Positions 8,822 to 17,733 of a stretch of DNA of 64,000 bases are shown here, piece after piece. The stretch comes from Brachybacterium massiliense (lineage in GTDB: Bacteria > Actinomycetota > Actinomycetes > Actinomycetales > Dermabacteraceae). A program made the position numbers and the translations under genes. Each line of letters opens with the position of its first letter. Position 1 is the first letter of the stretch. The notes below the pieces were generated by a model that was not told the origin of the DNA, searched no databases, and saw only the letters and a list, made by a program, of their open reading frames with translations. The stretch spans positions 372,001 to 436,000 of the forward strand of contig NZ_FXXB01000007.1 in the NCBI RefSeq assembly GCF_900184245.1, given 5' to 3'.

Positions 8822-9457
8822 GTGGTGCCGTTCTTCTCGCGCCTCCTCCCCCATCGCAGCGAGCGACCGCTCTACGACCTCTTCGCCGAGCTGGCCGAGC
8901 TGCTGGTGCAGGCCTCGGACACCCACTCGAAGCTGCTGGGTCACGGCTACCGCGAGCGCACCCGCATCGCGCCCCGCCTCCATGAGCAGTCCACCGTGGC
9001 CGAGGAGCTGTGCCGCCGCATCGCCGAGCGGCTCGCCCAGTCCCTGATCACGCCCTACGAGGCCGAGCTGCTGTACGACTTCGCGCTGACCATCGCGGAC
9101 ACGATCGATGCGATGGAGCACACTGCGGAGCTGCTGGTCGCCTCGCGTCTGGGCCAGCTGCCCACCCCGCTGCTGGATGCCGCCAAGGGCATCGAGCGGG
9201 CTGCCGAGCTGACGGTGGCCGCGAGCTGGAAGCTGGACGGGATCCGGGAGCTCGGCGACTACTACGAGCAGGTGCGCCGGCTCACCCGGCAGGGCGAGCG
9301 GATGGTGCGCAAGGCGCTCGGCGAGATCTACACCCGCGGCGGAGCGACCCAGGAGCTGCTGCCCCTCCACGACGTGTCCGAGTCGGTCCGGCACACGATC
9401 TCCCTGCAGGAGCGGGTCGCCCGGATCGCCGATCTGCTGCGCGTCAAGGATGCCTGA
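8822..9457 (+). CDS. DUF47 (PhoU-like) phosphate transport accessory protein
   Basis: 211 residues, all-helical and PhoU-like. Begins MVPFFSRLLPHRSERPLYDL, then the HEQSTVAEELCRRIAERLAQ and LYDFALTIADTIDAMEHTAE segments, typical of DUF47 proteins with acidic metal-binding helices. GTG at 8822 follows GAGGAGGAG by 7 nt; a second GTG at 8825 is in frame. DUF47 proteins commonly pair with low-affinity PiT transporters and modulate them. Here the downstream pit start codon directly abuts this gene's stop codon, which supports that partnership. Confidence 0.9.
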   Translation: MVPFFSRLLPHRSERPLYDLFAELAELLVQASDTHSKLLGHGYRERTRIAPRLHEQSTVAEELCRRIAERLAQSLITPYEAELLYDFALTIADTIDAMEHTAELLVASRLGQLPTPLLDAAKGIERAAELTVAASWKLDGIRELGDYYEQVRRLTRQGERMVRKALGEIYTRGGATQELLPLHDVSESVRHTISLQERVARIADLLRVKDA

Positions 9458-10474
9458 GTGACCTCCGCCCTGCTGGTGACGGTGATCGGCCTCGCGCTCG
9501 CGATGGCGTACATGAACGGTTTCCACGACGCCTCGAACGCGGTCTCCACCACCATCACCACACGCACCCTGCGGGAGTCGACCGCGCTGCGGATGGCCGC
9601 GGTGCTCAACGTGCTCGGCGGTTTCCTGGGCATGGCGATCATCGCGGTGACGGCGCCCTGGGCGCTGCGGCTTCTGGGGCTGGGGCAGCTGGCGCAGGAG
9701 GTGGCGGACACCCCGGACCTGCTGGGCATGGCGCTGGTCGCGATGATGCTCACCACGATCCTGTGGGACCTGCTGACCTGGTACTTCGGGATGCCCTCCT
9801 CGACCTGGCACGCCTTCATCGGGGCGACCCTCGGCGTCTCCCTGGTGGTGGGAGCGGCGGCGAACTGGTCGGAGCTGGGGGTGCTGCTGCTGGTCTCGGT
9901 GGTGGGGCCGGTGCTCTCCGCCGGGCTCGCCTACCTGCTGATGCAGCTGATCCTGTCCCTGGGACGCAATGAGTGGCTCAAGCGGGGCCATCTGCGCTTC
10001 GCCCAGACCGTCTCGGCCGGGGCGGTGGCGACCGGGCACGGGATCAACGACTCGCGCCTGCCGCTCGCGGTGGTGGTCATCGCCTTCACCACGATCAGCG
10101 CCCCCGAGGGGTCCACCACGGCGGTGATGGCCGCGGTCGCGCTCGCGATCGGCGCGGGCACCCTGGTGGGCGGGCACCGCATCATCCGCACCCTGGGCCG
10201 GAACCTCACCGATCTCTCGGTCGCGCAGGGGCTCGCCGCGGAGACCTCCTCGGCCACCACCATGTCCCTCAGCCTCTTCGGGCTCGATGCCCCGGTCTCC
10301 ACCTCCCATTCCCTCGCCTCGAGCGTGGTGGGCGCGGGCGTGGGCCGGGGCCTGCGCACGGTGCGCTGGCGCGTGGCCGGCCAGATCCTCCTGGTGTGGC
10401 TGGTGACCCCGCTCGCGACGGCGCTGCTGGGAGCGGCGCTGATCGGGGTGCTGCAGGAGCTCCCGACGGGCTGA
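9458..10474 (+). CDS. pit: Inorganic phosphate transporter, PiT family
   Basis: 338 residues with about ten hydrophobic segments. The duplicated PiT signature is visible: GFHDASNAVSTTITTRTL near the N-terminus and a second GHGINDSRLPLAVVVIAF-type repeat (here diverged from the usual GxNDxQK) near residue 190. The family moves metal-phosphate complexes with protons. GTG 9458 directly follows the DUF47 stop codon, so translation is likely coupled. The divergent second signature (GINDSRLPL) is noteworthy. It is also seen in the subset of PiT proteins paired with DUF47, but I cannot confirm this. Confidence 0.92.
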   Translation: MTSALLVTVIGLALAMAYMNGFHDASNAVSTTITTRTLRESTALRMAAVLNVLGGFLGMAIIAVTAPWALRLLGLGQLAQEVADTPDLLGMALVAMMLTTILWDLLTWYFGMPSSTWHAFIGATLGVSLVVGAAANWSELGVLLLVSVVGPVLSAGLAYLLMQLILSLGRNEWLKRGHLRFAQTVSAGAVATGHGINDSRLPLAVVVIAFTTISAPEGSTTAVMAAVALAIGAGTLVGGHRIIRTLGRNLTDLSVAQGLAAETSSATTMSLSLFGLDAPVSTSHSLASSVVGAGVGRGLRTVRWRVAGQILLVWLVTPLATALLGAALIGVLQELPTG

Positions 10475-10576
10475 GGCCTCCACCGCCGCGGGGCGCTCCC
10501 GAACGCTGTGCGGCGCTCGGCCGCCTGGCAGGATCGCCCACTATCCTGGCCCGGTCCCCGCCGAGAAGGAGCCCAG

Positions 10577-11467
10577 ATGTCCGACGGTCAGTCCCCGACG
10601 CCCGCGCCGCGGAAACGTCCCAGCTACGGACTGCCGGGGCCCACGACCCCTCCGACGGGCCCTGCCGCTCAGCCGGGCTCTGCCCCTCAGCCCGGCTCTG
10701 CCGCTCAGACGGGCTCTGCCCCGGCCCAGCCCGATGGGTCCTGGGGCGGCTCCCCCGCCGGCGGGTCCTGGGGCGGCTCCCCCGCCGGCGGGTCCTGGGG
10801 CTCCCCGTCGGGCGGCGCCCCCTCGGGGAACGCCCCCGCGGATCCCTACGCCCCGCAGACGGGCCCGCTGCCCGGCTCGGTCAGCTCCGGCCACGGGTAC
10901 GGCGCGGGCTACGGTCCCGGTCCCGGCCAGTCGGCGCCGCAGGCGCCCCGTCGGCACCGCGGCCTGTGGCCGCTGATCATCGGCCTGGTGCTGCTGGTGG
11001 GGGTGGCGCCCGTGGTGACGATCGGCGGTTTCCTCTGGTCGATCAGCTCGCTCGCGGGCGACGCGACGACCGGACCGGTCCCGATGGAGGGCGCCACCGC
11101 ACAGATCGAGGTGCCGGCCAACGAGATGCTGATCGTGTACGTCCCCAAGGCCGACGAGGCGACGGCCGAGTGCACCGCCGAGGGTGCGGACCCCGGCGCG
11201 GTGACCACGGTGCCCAGCTCGAGCGACACCACCTTCGGCAACGGTGAGGAGTACGTCCAGGTGCTCGGCATCGCCGCGGTGCAGGACACCACCGTGACGG
11301 TCACCTGCACCGGGACCGATGCTCCTGCGCACCTGGGCCCGTACAGCATGGTCTCCATGGCTGGCCCGCTGCTGATCGGTCTGGTGGTCGGCGTGCTCGC
11401 GGGCCTGATCGGCCTGGTGCTCACCGTGATCGGCATCGTGAAGCTGGTGCGCTCGCGCCGCGCCTGA
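10577..11467 (+). CDS. Pro/Gly/Ser-rich membrane protein
   Basis: 296 residues. The first 130 are low-complexity: repeated PGSA(P/A) units, then three near-identical SWGGSPAGG repeats encoded by 27-bp tandem repeats at about 10738-10800. TM1 follows (LIIGLVLLVGVAPVVTIGGF), then an extracellular domain of about 100 residues with two Cys (EATAECTAEG and VTVTCTG) that could form a disulfide, and a C-terminal TM2 ending in basic KLVRSRRA. ATG 10577 follows GAGAAGGA. The architecture resembles actinobacterial DUF4190/DUF4352-like envelope proteins; function unknown. Confidence 0.8.
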   Translation: MSDGQSPTPAPRKRPSYGLPGPTTPPTGPAAQPGSAPQPGSAAQTGSAPAQPDGSWGGSPAGGSWGGSPAGGSWGSPSGGAPSGNAPADPYAPQTGPLPGSVSSGHGYGAGYGPGPGQSAPQAPRRHRGLWPLIIGLVLLVGVAPVVTIGGFLWSISSLAGDATTGPVPMEGATAQIEVPANEMLIVYVPKADEATAECTAEGADPGAVTTVPSSSDTTFGNGEEYVQVLGIAAVQDTTVTVTCTGTDAPAHLGPYSMVSMAGPLLIGLVVGVLAGLIGLVLTVIGIVKLVRSRRA

Positions 11468-11594
11468 GCGCGACGGGCGGGCTGCACCGGCGCCCGCCCT
11501 CACCGTCTCAGCCCGCAGTCTCCGCCCGCGACGGGGCACCCGCCCTGACCTAGAGTATCGGCACGACCCCGAACTCGAGGATGGAGTGGTGATC

Positions 11595-13235
11595 ATGCAC
11601 CCCCGTGCAGGCCAGCAGGCACTGGAGGAGGACCTCGTCGACGTCGACGCCCTCCTGGACGCGTACTACGACCTCCATCCGGATGCGACGGACCCCGACC
11701 AGGCGGTCGCCTTCGGCACCTCCGGGCATCGCGGCTCCTCGCTCGATACGGCGTTCAATGAGGACCACATCGCGGCGACCACGCAGGCGATCGTCGAGTA
11801 CCGCGCGGCCCAGGGCATCCGCGGCCCGCTGTTCATCGGCCGCGACACCCATGCCCTCTCCCGCCCCGCCTTCGACACCGCGCTCGAGGTGCTGGTGGGC
11901 AACGACGTCGCCGTCCAGGTCGATTCGCTCGACGGCTACACCCCCACTCCGGCGGTCTCGCACGCGATCCTGGTCCACAACCGCGGCCGGGCCGCGAACG
12001 ATCCGGGCCGGGCCGACGGCATCGTGGTCACCCCCAGCCACAACCCGCCGCGCGACGGCGGCTTCAAGTACAACCCGCCTCATGGCGGCCCCGCGAACAC
12101 CGACGCCACCGGCTGGATCGCCGACCGCGCGAACCAGCTGCTGAAGGACGGTCTGCGCGGCGTGCGCCGTCACGGACGACAGAAGGCCCTCCAGGACGCG
12201 GGCCGCTACGACTACCTCCACACCTATGTGAAGGATCTGCCCAGCGTGGTGGATATCGAGGCGATCCGTCGGGCCGGGGTGCGCATCGGCGCGGACCCGC
12301 TGGGCGGCGCCGCGGTGGACTACTGGGCCGAGATCGGCGAGATGCACGATCTGGACCTCACCGTGGTCAACCCCGAGGTGGATCCCCGCTGGTCCTTCAT
12401 GACCCTGGACCGAGACGGGAAAATCCGCATGGACTGCTCGAGCCCGTGGGCGATGGCCTCGCTGCTCGAGAAGCGCGACGAGTACGACATCGCCACCGGC
12501 AATGACGCGGATGCGGATCGCCACGGCATCGTCACGCCCGACGGCGGCCTGATGAACGCCAACCATTATCTGGCCACGGCGATCCGGTACCTGTTCGCGC
12601 ACCGGCCCGACTGGCCCGCCACGGCGAAGGTGGGCAAGACGGTGGTCTCCTCGAGCCTGATCGATCGCGTGGTGGGCTCGCTGGGGCGTGAGCTGTTCGA
12701 GGTGCCGGTGGGCTTCAAGTGGTTCGTGCCGGGCCTGATCGACTCCTCGGTGGGCTTCGGCGGCGAGGAGAGCGCCGGCGCCTCGTTCCTGCGCCGTGAC
12801 GGCTCGGTGTGGACCACGGACAAGGACGGGATCATCCTGGCGCTGCTGGCCTCGGAGATCCTCGCGGTCACCGGCCGCTCCCCCAGCACCCTGCACCAGG
12901 AGCTGGTGGAGGAGTTCGGCGCCAGCGCGTATGCCCGGACGGACGCCCCGGCGGATCGTGCGCAGAAGGCGAAGCTCAAGGCGCTCAGCCCCGAGCAGGT
13001 CACCGCCTCCGAGCTCGCGGGCGAGCCGATCACCGCAGCGATCACCGAGGCGCCCTCGGGCGGCGCGATCGGCGGGCTGAAGGTCTCCACCGAGTCCGCG
13101 TGGTTCGCCGCGCGCCCCTCCGGCACCGAGGACATCTACAAGATCTACGCCGAGTCCTTCCGCGGCGACGAGCATCTCGCGCAGGTGCAGGAGGCCGCGA
13201 AGTCGCTCGTGGACGGCGTGCTCGCGAACGACTGA
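11595..13235 (+). CDS. pgm: Phosphoglucomutase (alpha-D-glucose phosphate-specific)
   Basis: 546 residues, interconverting glucose-1-P and glucose-6-P, the branch point to glycogen and UDP-glucose. Signature segments in order: VAFGTSGHRGSSLDTAFNED (phosphate-loop region), VVTPSHNPP with the phosphorylated Ser148, the metal loop NDADADRHG, and substrate loop GGEESAGASFLRRDG. The C-terminal phosphate-binding ARPSGTEDIYKIYAESF is present. ATG 11595 fits the family N-terminus (MHPRAGQ...) with GGATGGAG 8 nt upstream; an in-frame GTG at 11586 is the alternative. Full length, intact, and a single-gene unit closed by a hairpin. Confidence 0.95.
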   Translation: MHPRAGQQALEEDLVDVDALLDAYYDLHPDATDPDQAVAFGTSGHRGSSLDTAFNEDHIAATTQAIVEYRAAQGIRGPLFIGRDTHALSRPAFDTALEVLVGNDVAVQVDSLDGYTPTPAVSHAILVHNRGRAANDPGRADGIVVTPSHNPPRDGGFKYNPPHGGPANTDATGWIADRANQLLKDGLRGVRRHGRQKALQDAGRYDYLHTYVKDLPSVVDIEAIRRAGVRIGADPLGGAAVDYWAEIGEMHDLDLTVVNPEVDPRWSFMTLDRDGKIRMDCSSPWAMASLLEKRDEYDIATGNDADADRHGIVTPDGGLMNANHYLATAIRYLFAHRPDWPATAKVGKTVVSSSLIDRVVGSLGRELFEVPVGFKWFVPGLIDSSVGFGGEESAGASFLRRDGSVWTTDKDGIILALLASEILAVTGRSPSTLHQELVEEFGASAYARTDAPADRAQKAKLKALSPEQVTASELAGEPITAAITEAPSGGAIGGLKVSTESAWFAARPSGTEDIYKIYAESFRGDEHLAQVQEAAKSLVDGVLAND

Positions 13236-13246
13236 CCCGTCCTCGA

Positions 13247-13281
13247 AGGGGCGCCGGGATCCACAGGGTCCCGGCGCCTCT
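13247..13281 (+). terminator. Terminator after pgm
   Basis: Arms GGCGCCGGGA (13250-13259) and TCCCGGCGCC (13269-13278) are perfectly complementary around a 9-nt loop. The stem extends about three more pairs outward with a G-U. Confidence 0.75.
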
Positions 13282-13378
13282 GCGCGGTCCGGGGCGGACT
13301 TTCGGAAGGTTTCCTGCGGGCCGACGAGTGCCGCGCCCGGACACCCGGCCCCGTCCGCATCGCAGCGGTGAAGCCGCC

Positions 13379-13402
13379 GTGACCAGCGTTCCCACTGGTC
13401 AC
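13379..13402 (+). promoter_or_regulatory. Inverted repeat, candidate operator before the EPT-rich protein
   Basis: GTGACCAG (13379-13386) and its exact complement CTGGTCAC (13395-13402) are 8 nt apart. Further half-site-like CTGGTA and TTGGTCA follow up to about 13419. It lies in the otherwise gene-free stretch 13282-13610. TAGGGT near 13525 could be a -10. Nothing else in that stretch is interpretable. Confidence 0.4.
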
Positions 13403-13610
13403 TGGTAAAGCATTGGTCAAGTCGGGGTCATCATTGCGTACGTCACGCTGTCGTGGCGCCCTGCACAGCCCCCTTGCGCGGCCCCTCCACCGGGTGAACG
13501 ATGGGGTCGAAAGTAAAGGGCCGGTAGGGTAATCTGCTCCGTCGGACCCGCCCGAATTGATGCCGACCGCAGCCGCCGAGAGCTCGCGACCAGGAGAGGG
13601 GGCCAGCCGT

Positions 13611-14837
13611 ATGCGACTGCGTTCGCGCCTGTGCGCCTGCTCCGCCGCCCTCGCCCTCTCGCTCCCGCTCGCCGGTGCGACCTTCGCGGAGACCTCCGAC
13701 ATGGAGACGACGGAGACCGAGACCGCGGAGTCCACCGAGACCTCAGAGCCCGTGGAAATCCCAGAGGCCACGGAATCCTCGCAGCCCGACGCCGAGACGC
13801 CCCCCGCAGACCCGCCGCCCGAGGAGCCCACGGAGCCCACGGAGCCCACGGAGCCCACGGAGCCCACGGAGCCCACGGAGCCCATCGTCGACGACCCTGC
13901 TCCCGAGAAGGAGTCCCCCGAGCTCGAGCCGACCGCCGCACCCACCGAGGACCCCGTCACCGACGACGAGGAGTGCCCGGACCAGGGAAGCCTCGCCCCC
14001 GTCCCCACCCTGCTCAGCAGCACCGTCCCCGAGGAATGCACCTCGGACGGTGCCGAGGACGACGGCAAGGAGCCCAGCCCATCGCAGGGCATCCCGCCCA
14101 AGGTGAGCAGCCCCGCCAGCACCCCGGCGACACCCACCCCGACCGGGGGGACCGACCCGACTGAGGGCGCGACCGGTAGCCCGACCACTCCCACGGAGAC
14201 TCCCACCGAGGCTCCGACGGAGCCCGAGACCCCGTCAGGCGAGCCCTCCGAGGAGCCCCCCGAGCCCGACTCCCCGTCGGAGCCCGAGACCCCGTCGGAG
14301 CCCGAGGAGTCGGAGACTCCCGAGGAGCCCACGGAGAGCGCCCCGGGACCCGAGGAGCCCGCCACGAGCGAGCCCACCGAGTCGCCCGGGGAGGGCTCCG
14401 CCGCCCAGGACGAGCTCGACCCCGAGGCGGAGCGCCCCCAGGCCGAGGAGCCGGAGGCTGAGGAGCCTGCTCCCGAACCCGCCCCCGAGCCTGCCGAGCC
14501 CGCTCCCGCGCCGCAGGAGGAGCCCGAGCCCGAGCCGTCCTCGCCGCGGAGCACCCCCGAGGAGTCCGAGAGCGCCGAGGAGTCCGAGGTCAGCGGCGTC
14601 GTCGTGGATGAGCCGAGCTCACCGGCCCCCGCCCCGCAGCCCACCGTCGGCACCGCGGAGAGCGGCCCGGTGGTGCGCCTGTTCAACGCGATCACCGAGG
14701 ACTCCGGATCGTCCTTCGGCCAGATGCGTCAGGTGCTGATCGCCGCGCTCGGCATCGGCTTCCTCACCACTGCCGGGTTCGTCGGCGCGACCTGGCACAG
14801 CCGCCGCAGCGGCAGCCGGCACGACATCGAGGGCTGA
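13611..14837 (+). CDS. Pro/Glu/Thr-rich secreted, membrane-anchored protein
   Basis: 408 residues. A signal peptide (MRLRSRLCACSAALALSLPL, cleavage near AGATFA) is followed by about 330 residues of acidic Pro/Glu/Thr/Ser low complexity, including EPT tandem repeats. A C-terminal TM (VLIAALGIGFLTTAGFVGAT) and basic tail WHSRRSGSR follow. Two Cys lie at DDEECPDQ and PEECTSDG and could pair. This looks like an extended stalk spanning the cell wall without a sortase LPXTG motif. ATG 13611 was chosen over upstream starts because CAGGAGAGGGGG precedes it and the signal peptide then starts correctly. Function unknown; adhesion or wall organisation is conceivable. Confidence 0.8.
   Translation: MRLRSRLCACSAALALSLPLAGATFAETSDMETTETETAESTETSEPVEIPEATESSQPDAETPPADPPPEEPTEPTEPTEPTEPTEPTEPIVDDPAPEKESPELEPTAAPTEDPVTDDEECPDQGSLAPVPTLLSSTVPEECTSDGAEDDGKEPSPSQGIPPKVSSPASTPATPTPTGGTDPTEGATGSPTTPTETPTEAPTEPETPSGEPSEEPPEPDSPSEPETPSEPEESETPEEPTESAPGPEEPATSEPTESPGEGSAAQDELDPEAERPQAEEPEAEEPAPEPAPEPAEPAPAPQEEPEPEPSSPRSTPEESESAEESEVSGVVVDEPSSPAPAPQPTVGTAESGPVVRLFNAITEDSGSSFGQMRQVLIAALGIGFLTTAGFVGATWHSRRSGSRHDIEG
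13824..13877 (+). repeat. 9-bp tandem repeat, six perfect copies
   Basis: GAGCCCACG repeated six times exactly with a partial seventh, encoding (EPT)6. In-frame length change by slippage would lengthen or shorten the stalk without breaking the gene. Confidence 0.9.
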
Positions 14838-14882
14838 CTCCCAGCGCCCGAGGCTCAGCGCTCGGCGCTCAGCACTCAACGC

Positions 14883-15401
14883 TCAGCGCTTCTCCAGCAG
14901 CTCCTTCGCGTACGCGATGATGCCCGGCACGCTCCGGCGCATCTCGAGGATCGTGCGATCGAACGCCCCCTGCCCCTCGTACCACGGGTCGTCCACGGCG
15001 ATCTCGGTGGGTAGCGCCGCGGGATCCGCGCCGGGCTCGAAGCGCCGCCACATCCTGATCTCGGGCACCGCCGAGCCCTCCGGCGCCTGCTCGACCATGC
15101 GCCGCAGCCGCTGGGCGTGGTCGGCCGTCATCGGCAGCACCAGGTCCCAGGCGAGCAGCTCGGTCAGATGGATCGTGCGCGCGGTGTGCTCGAAGGGCCG
15201 CACATAGCCGGCGCGCTCGAGCGCGAGCTCGGTGCGGTCGTCCATCGGCATTCCCTCGGCCTCCCAGCTGGTGCCGGAGGATCCCACCTCCACCTCCCCG
15301 ACCAGGCCTTCCTCCTCGACAGCGGCGCGCAGCATCACTGCGGCGGCCGGTGAGCGGCACACGTTCCCGGTGCACACGGTGAGCAGACGAATCGGCGACA
15401 T
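14883..15401 (-). CDS. Low-molecular-weight protein-tyrosine-phosphatase
   Basis: 172 residues. The P-loop CTGNVCRSP carries nucleophile Cys10 and Arg16 (CX5R). The general-acid loop is DPWY (Asp138) in place of the more common DPYY. Cytoplasmic, dephosphorylating tyrosine residues or low-molecular phosphates; in actinobacteria the family often acts on envelope polysaccharide kinases. No ribosome site is visible. CACAAT lies 6 nt upstream of the ATG, a poor match to the leaderless box. It is convergent with the EPT-rich wall protein, 45 bp apart. Confidence 0.9.
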   Translation of the reverse strand: MSPIRLLTVCTGNVCRSPAAAVMLRAAVEEEGLVGEVEVGSSGTSWEAEGMPMDDRTELALERAGYVRPFEHTARTIHLTELLAWDLVLPMTADHAQRLRRMVEQAPEGSAVPEIRMWRRFEPGADPAALPTEIAVDDPWYEGQGAFDRTILEMRRSVPGIIAYAKELLEKR

Positions 15402-15558
15402 GGCCCCATTGTGTCAAGGCCGGGGCCGTGCGAGCGAAGAACCGCCGAGGAACGTACACTGTCGGAGGGAGTGCATGCGGTGCCCCGTGCAACGCGAGCG
15501 CATGATCGCCAGGACGCGACGGCCCGTGACCACGCAACGACGGCTCAGGAGGACACCC

Positions 15559-16044
15559 ATGGCCGACATCATCCGCGCGCACGACGACGACTGGTCGCTC
15601 GTGCGCGAGATCCGGCTCCGGTCCCTCAGCACGGATCCTGCCGCCTTCGGGCAGAGCTGGGAGAAGGAATCGACCTACGAGGACTCGGTCTGGGAGCAGC
15701 GCGTGCGCGAAGCCGCCTGGTTCCTCGCCGTCGAGGACGGTCAGCCGGTCGCCGTGGTGGCGGCCCGGCACGAGGAGGACTCGCCGGAGAACGAGCGCGA
15801 GCTCCAGGCCATGTGGGTCACCCCCAACTCCCGTCACGGCGGCATCGCCGCGAAGCTCGCCGAGGCGGTCTTCGACTGGTCCCGCGAGGACGGCGCTGAC
15901 ACGATCACCCTCTACGTGGGCCCGACGAACACCAGCGCCCGCTCGCTCTACGAGAGCCTCGGCTTCGTCGACACCGGTGACCGCTGGGAGATCGTCGAGG
16001 GCGATCCGGACAGCGCCTGGTCGAAGATGGCTCGCGGCCTCTGA
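15559..16044 (+). CDS. GNAT-family N-acetyltransferase
   Basis: 161 residues. The acetyl-CoA site is seen at LQAMWVTPNSRHGGIAAKL (motif A, with a RHGGIA version of the RxxGxG/A loop) and the C-terminal LYVGPTNTSARSLYESLGFV motif B. ATG 15559 follows AGGAGG closely. The open frame continues far upstream without a start signal, so the longer version is rejected. A -10-like TACACT lies at 15455-15460. Substrate unknown; the start MADIIRAHDDDWSLVREIRL is typical of small-molecule or peptide acetyltransferases. Confidence 0.88.
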   Translation: MADIIRAHDDDWSLVREIRLRSLSTDPAAFGQSWEKESTYEDSVWEQRVREAAWFLAVEDGQPVAVVAARHEEDSPENERELQAMWVTPNSRHGGIAAKLAEAVFDWSREDGADTITLYVGPTNTSARSLYESLGFVDTGDRWEIVEGDPDSAWSKMARGL

Positions 16045-16050
16045 GGGCCG

Positions 16051-17115
16051 GTGCGCGCCCTCTCCCGCCGCAGCGTTGAGCGCCCCCATTGGGCGGCGCG
16101 GCTCGAGGACCTCAAGAACTCCGTCGTCGGCAGCACCCTGCGCCAGCTGCGCTGGGACCTGAGGCTGCAGCCCTTCCACGGCTTCGGCTCCACCGAGCGC
16201 GTGCGGATCCTCGCGAAGGTCCTGTACGCCTCCCCCGGCACTCCCGCGGACTTCCACGACCAGCCGGTCCATGACCTGCGCACCATGGCCGTGCGCGGGT
16301 GGAGGAACTTCGCCGGCCAGGTGGCGCCGCACCGCTCCGTGCACGTGCTGCTGGGCGACCACCAGTTCACGGTGCGCGCGGACCGCGCCGGGATCGTCGA
16401 TGCGACCTTCGACGTGTCCCTGCCGCCGGGACGCCACCAGGCGGTGCTGTGGACGGTGCCCGGCAACGAGGTCACCGCCGATGTCACCGTGTTCGCCCCG
16501 CGCGAGACGGTGGGCATGGTCAGCGACATCGACGACACCGTGATGGTGACCTGGCTGCCGCGCCCGCTGCTCGCCTTCTGGAACGCCTTCGTGGTCCACC
16601 AGTCCTCGCGCCAGGTGGTGCCGGGCATGCCGATGCTCTACCAGCGCCTGGTGCGTGAGCACGGCTCCTTGCCGATGGTGTACCTGTCCACCGGCGCCTG
16701 GAACGTGTTCCCCGTGCTCAAGCGCTTCCTGTACCGCAACGGCTATCCCGACGGGCCGCTGCTGCTGACGGACTGGGGCCCCACCAACACGGGCTTCTTC
16801 CGCTCCGGACCGGATCACAAGCACCGCGCCCTCGAGCAGCTCGCCGCCGAGTACCCCCACATGCGGTGGATCCTGGTGGGCGACGACGGCCAGCACGACC
16901 CCTCGATCTACGCGGAGTTCGCCGAGCGGCATCCCGACAAGGTCGAGGCGATCCTGATCCGTCAGCTCACCGAGCCCGAGCAGCTGCTCGCGCACGGTTC
17001 GCGCCGCCCGTTGGAGAGCTCCGCGCCGACGGGCGCCTCTCCCCTGACCCTCTCCGCTCCGGACGGCCACAGCCTGCTGCGAGAGCTGCAGCGCGCCGGG
17101 AGGATCTCCGTATGA
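16051..17115 (+). CDS. App1-like (DUF2183) HAD phosphatase
   Basis: 354 residues. The HAD nucleophile motif DIDDT is at 159-163. STGAWN near residue 220 is the second HAD motif, and WILVGDDGQHDPSIYAEFA near 275 supplies the Asp pair of motif IV. This order matches the App1/DUF2183 phosphatidate phosphatase family known from yeast actin patches and widespread in actinobacteria. GTG 16051 lies 6 bp after the GNAT stop and the next gene overlaps by ATGA, so the three genes form one unit. A phosphatidate substrate is family knowledge, not shown here. Confidence 0.88.
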   Translation: MRALSRRSVERPHWAARLEDLKNSVVGSTLRQLRWDLRLQPFHGFGSTERVRILAKVLYASPGTPADFHDQPVHDLRTMAVRGWRNFAGQVAPHRSVHVLLGDHQFTVRADRAGIVDATFDVSLPPGRHQAVLWTVPGNEVTADVTVFAPRETVGMVSDIDDTVMVTWLPRPLLAFWNAFVVHQSSRQVVPGMPMLYQRLVREHGSLPMVYLSTGAWNVFPVLKRFLYRNGYPDGPLLLTDWGPTNTGFFRSGPDHKHRALEQLAAEYPHMRWILVGDDGQHDPSIYAEFAERHPDKVEAILIRQLTEPEQLLAHGSRRPLESSAPTGASPLTLSAPDGHSLLRELQRAGRISV

Positions 17116-17672
17116 CCACGCGCTCCACCACCGCGTCGAGCCTCAGCTCCCCTGTTCTCCGCGCTGCGCGCGAGGACGATGTCAGCGCGCTCGTGGACCT
17201 GGTCCAGCTCGCCTATCGGGGCGAGGGCGGGTGGACCACCGAGGCGCACCTGGTGGACGGGCACCGCACCGATGCCGACGAGGTGCGCGCCATGCTCGCC
17301 GATCCGGCGGTGACGCTGATGGTCGCCGAGCTCGACGGCGAGGTGCTCGGCTGCTGCTACACGCGCCGCGAGCCCGCCGACGCCGACGGCGTCACCCGCG
17401 CGGAGCTGGGACTGTTCGCCGTGCACCCGCGCGCCCAGTCCCGAGGGCTCGGAGGCATGCTGCTCGAGGCCCAGGCCGAGGCCCAGCGCGATGCCGGGGC
17501 GCAGGTGCTGCTGATCCAGGTGCTGCAGTCCCGGCCGGAGCTGCACGCCTGGTACGAGCGTCACGGGTTCACCCGCACCGGCCACAGCGTGCCCTTCGCC
17601 GGGAATCCCGACTGGCTGAAGGTCGCGGACCTCGGGATGGACCTCATGGAGCGCCCGCTGGTCGCCTCCTGA
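17112..17672 (+). CDS. GNAT-family N-acetyltransferase
   Basis: 186 residues. Typical GNAT layout: LRAAREDDVSALVDLVQLAY at the N-terminus, AELGLFAVHPRAQSRGLGGM (motif A, RGLGG acetyl-CoA loop), and ELHAWYERHGFTRTGHSVPF at the C-terminus. ATG 17112 overlaps the stop of the App1-like gene (ATGA), signalling translational coupling, so this start is preferred over a longer frame open from 16866. Substrate unknown. Confidence 0.9.
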   Translation: MTTRSTTASSLSSPVLRAAREDDVSALVDLVQLAYRGEGGWTTEAHLVDGHRTDADEVRAMLADPAVTLMVAELDGEVLGCCYTRREPADADGVTRAELGLFAVHPRAQSRGLGGMLLEAQAEAQRDAGAQVLLIQVLQSRPELHAWYERHGFTRTGHSVPFAGNPDWLKVADLGMDLMERPLVAS

Positions 17673-17733
17673 CCAGGATCTCCGTGGCCGATCGTCCTTC
17701 CGGGGGAGGTCGATCGCGCATTAGGCTCAGGGC

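Noticed and set aside
13145-14695. Ser/Gly-rich minus-strand frame
   Set aside because: Reverse of the EPT-rich gene; no start signal or signal peptide.
13611-14837. Sortase-anchored surface protein
   Set aside because: No LPXTG motif precedes the C-terminal hydrophobic segment.
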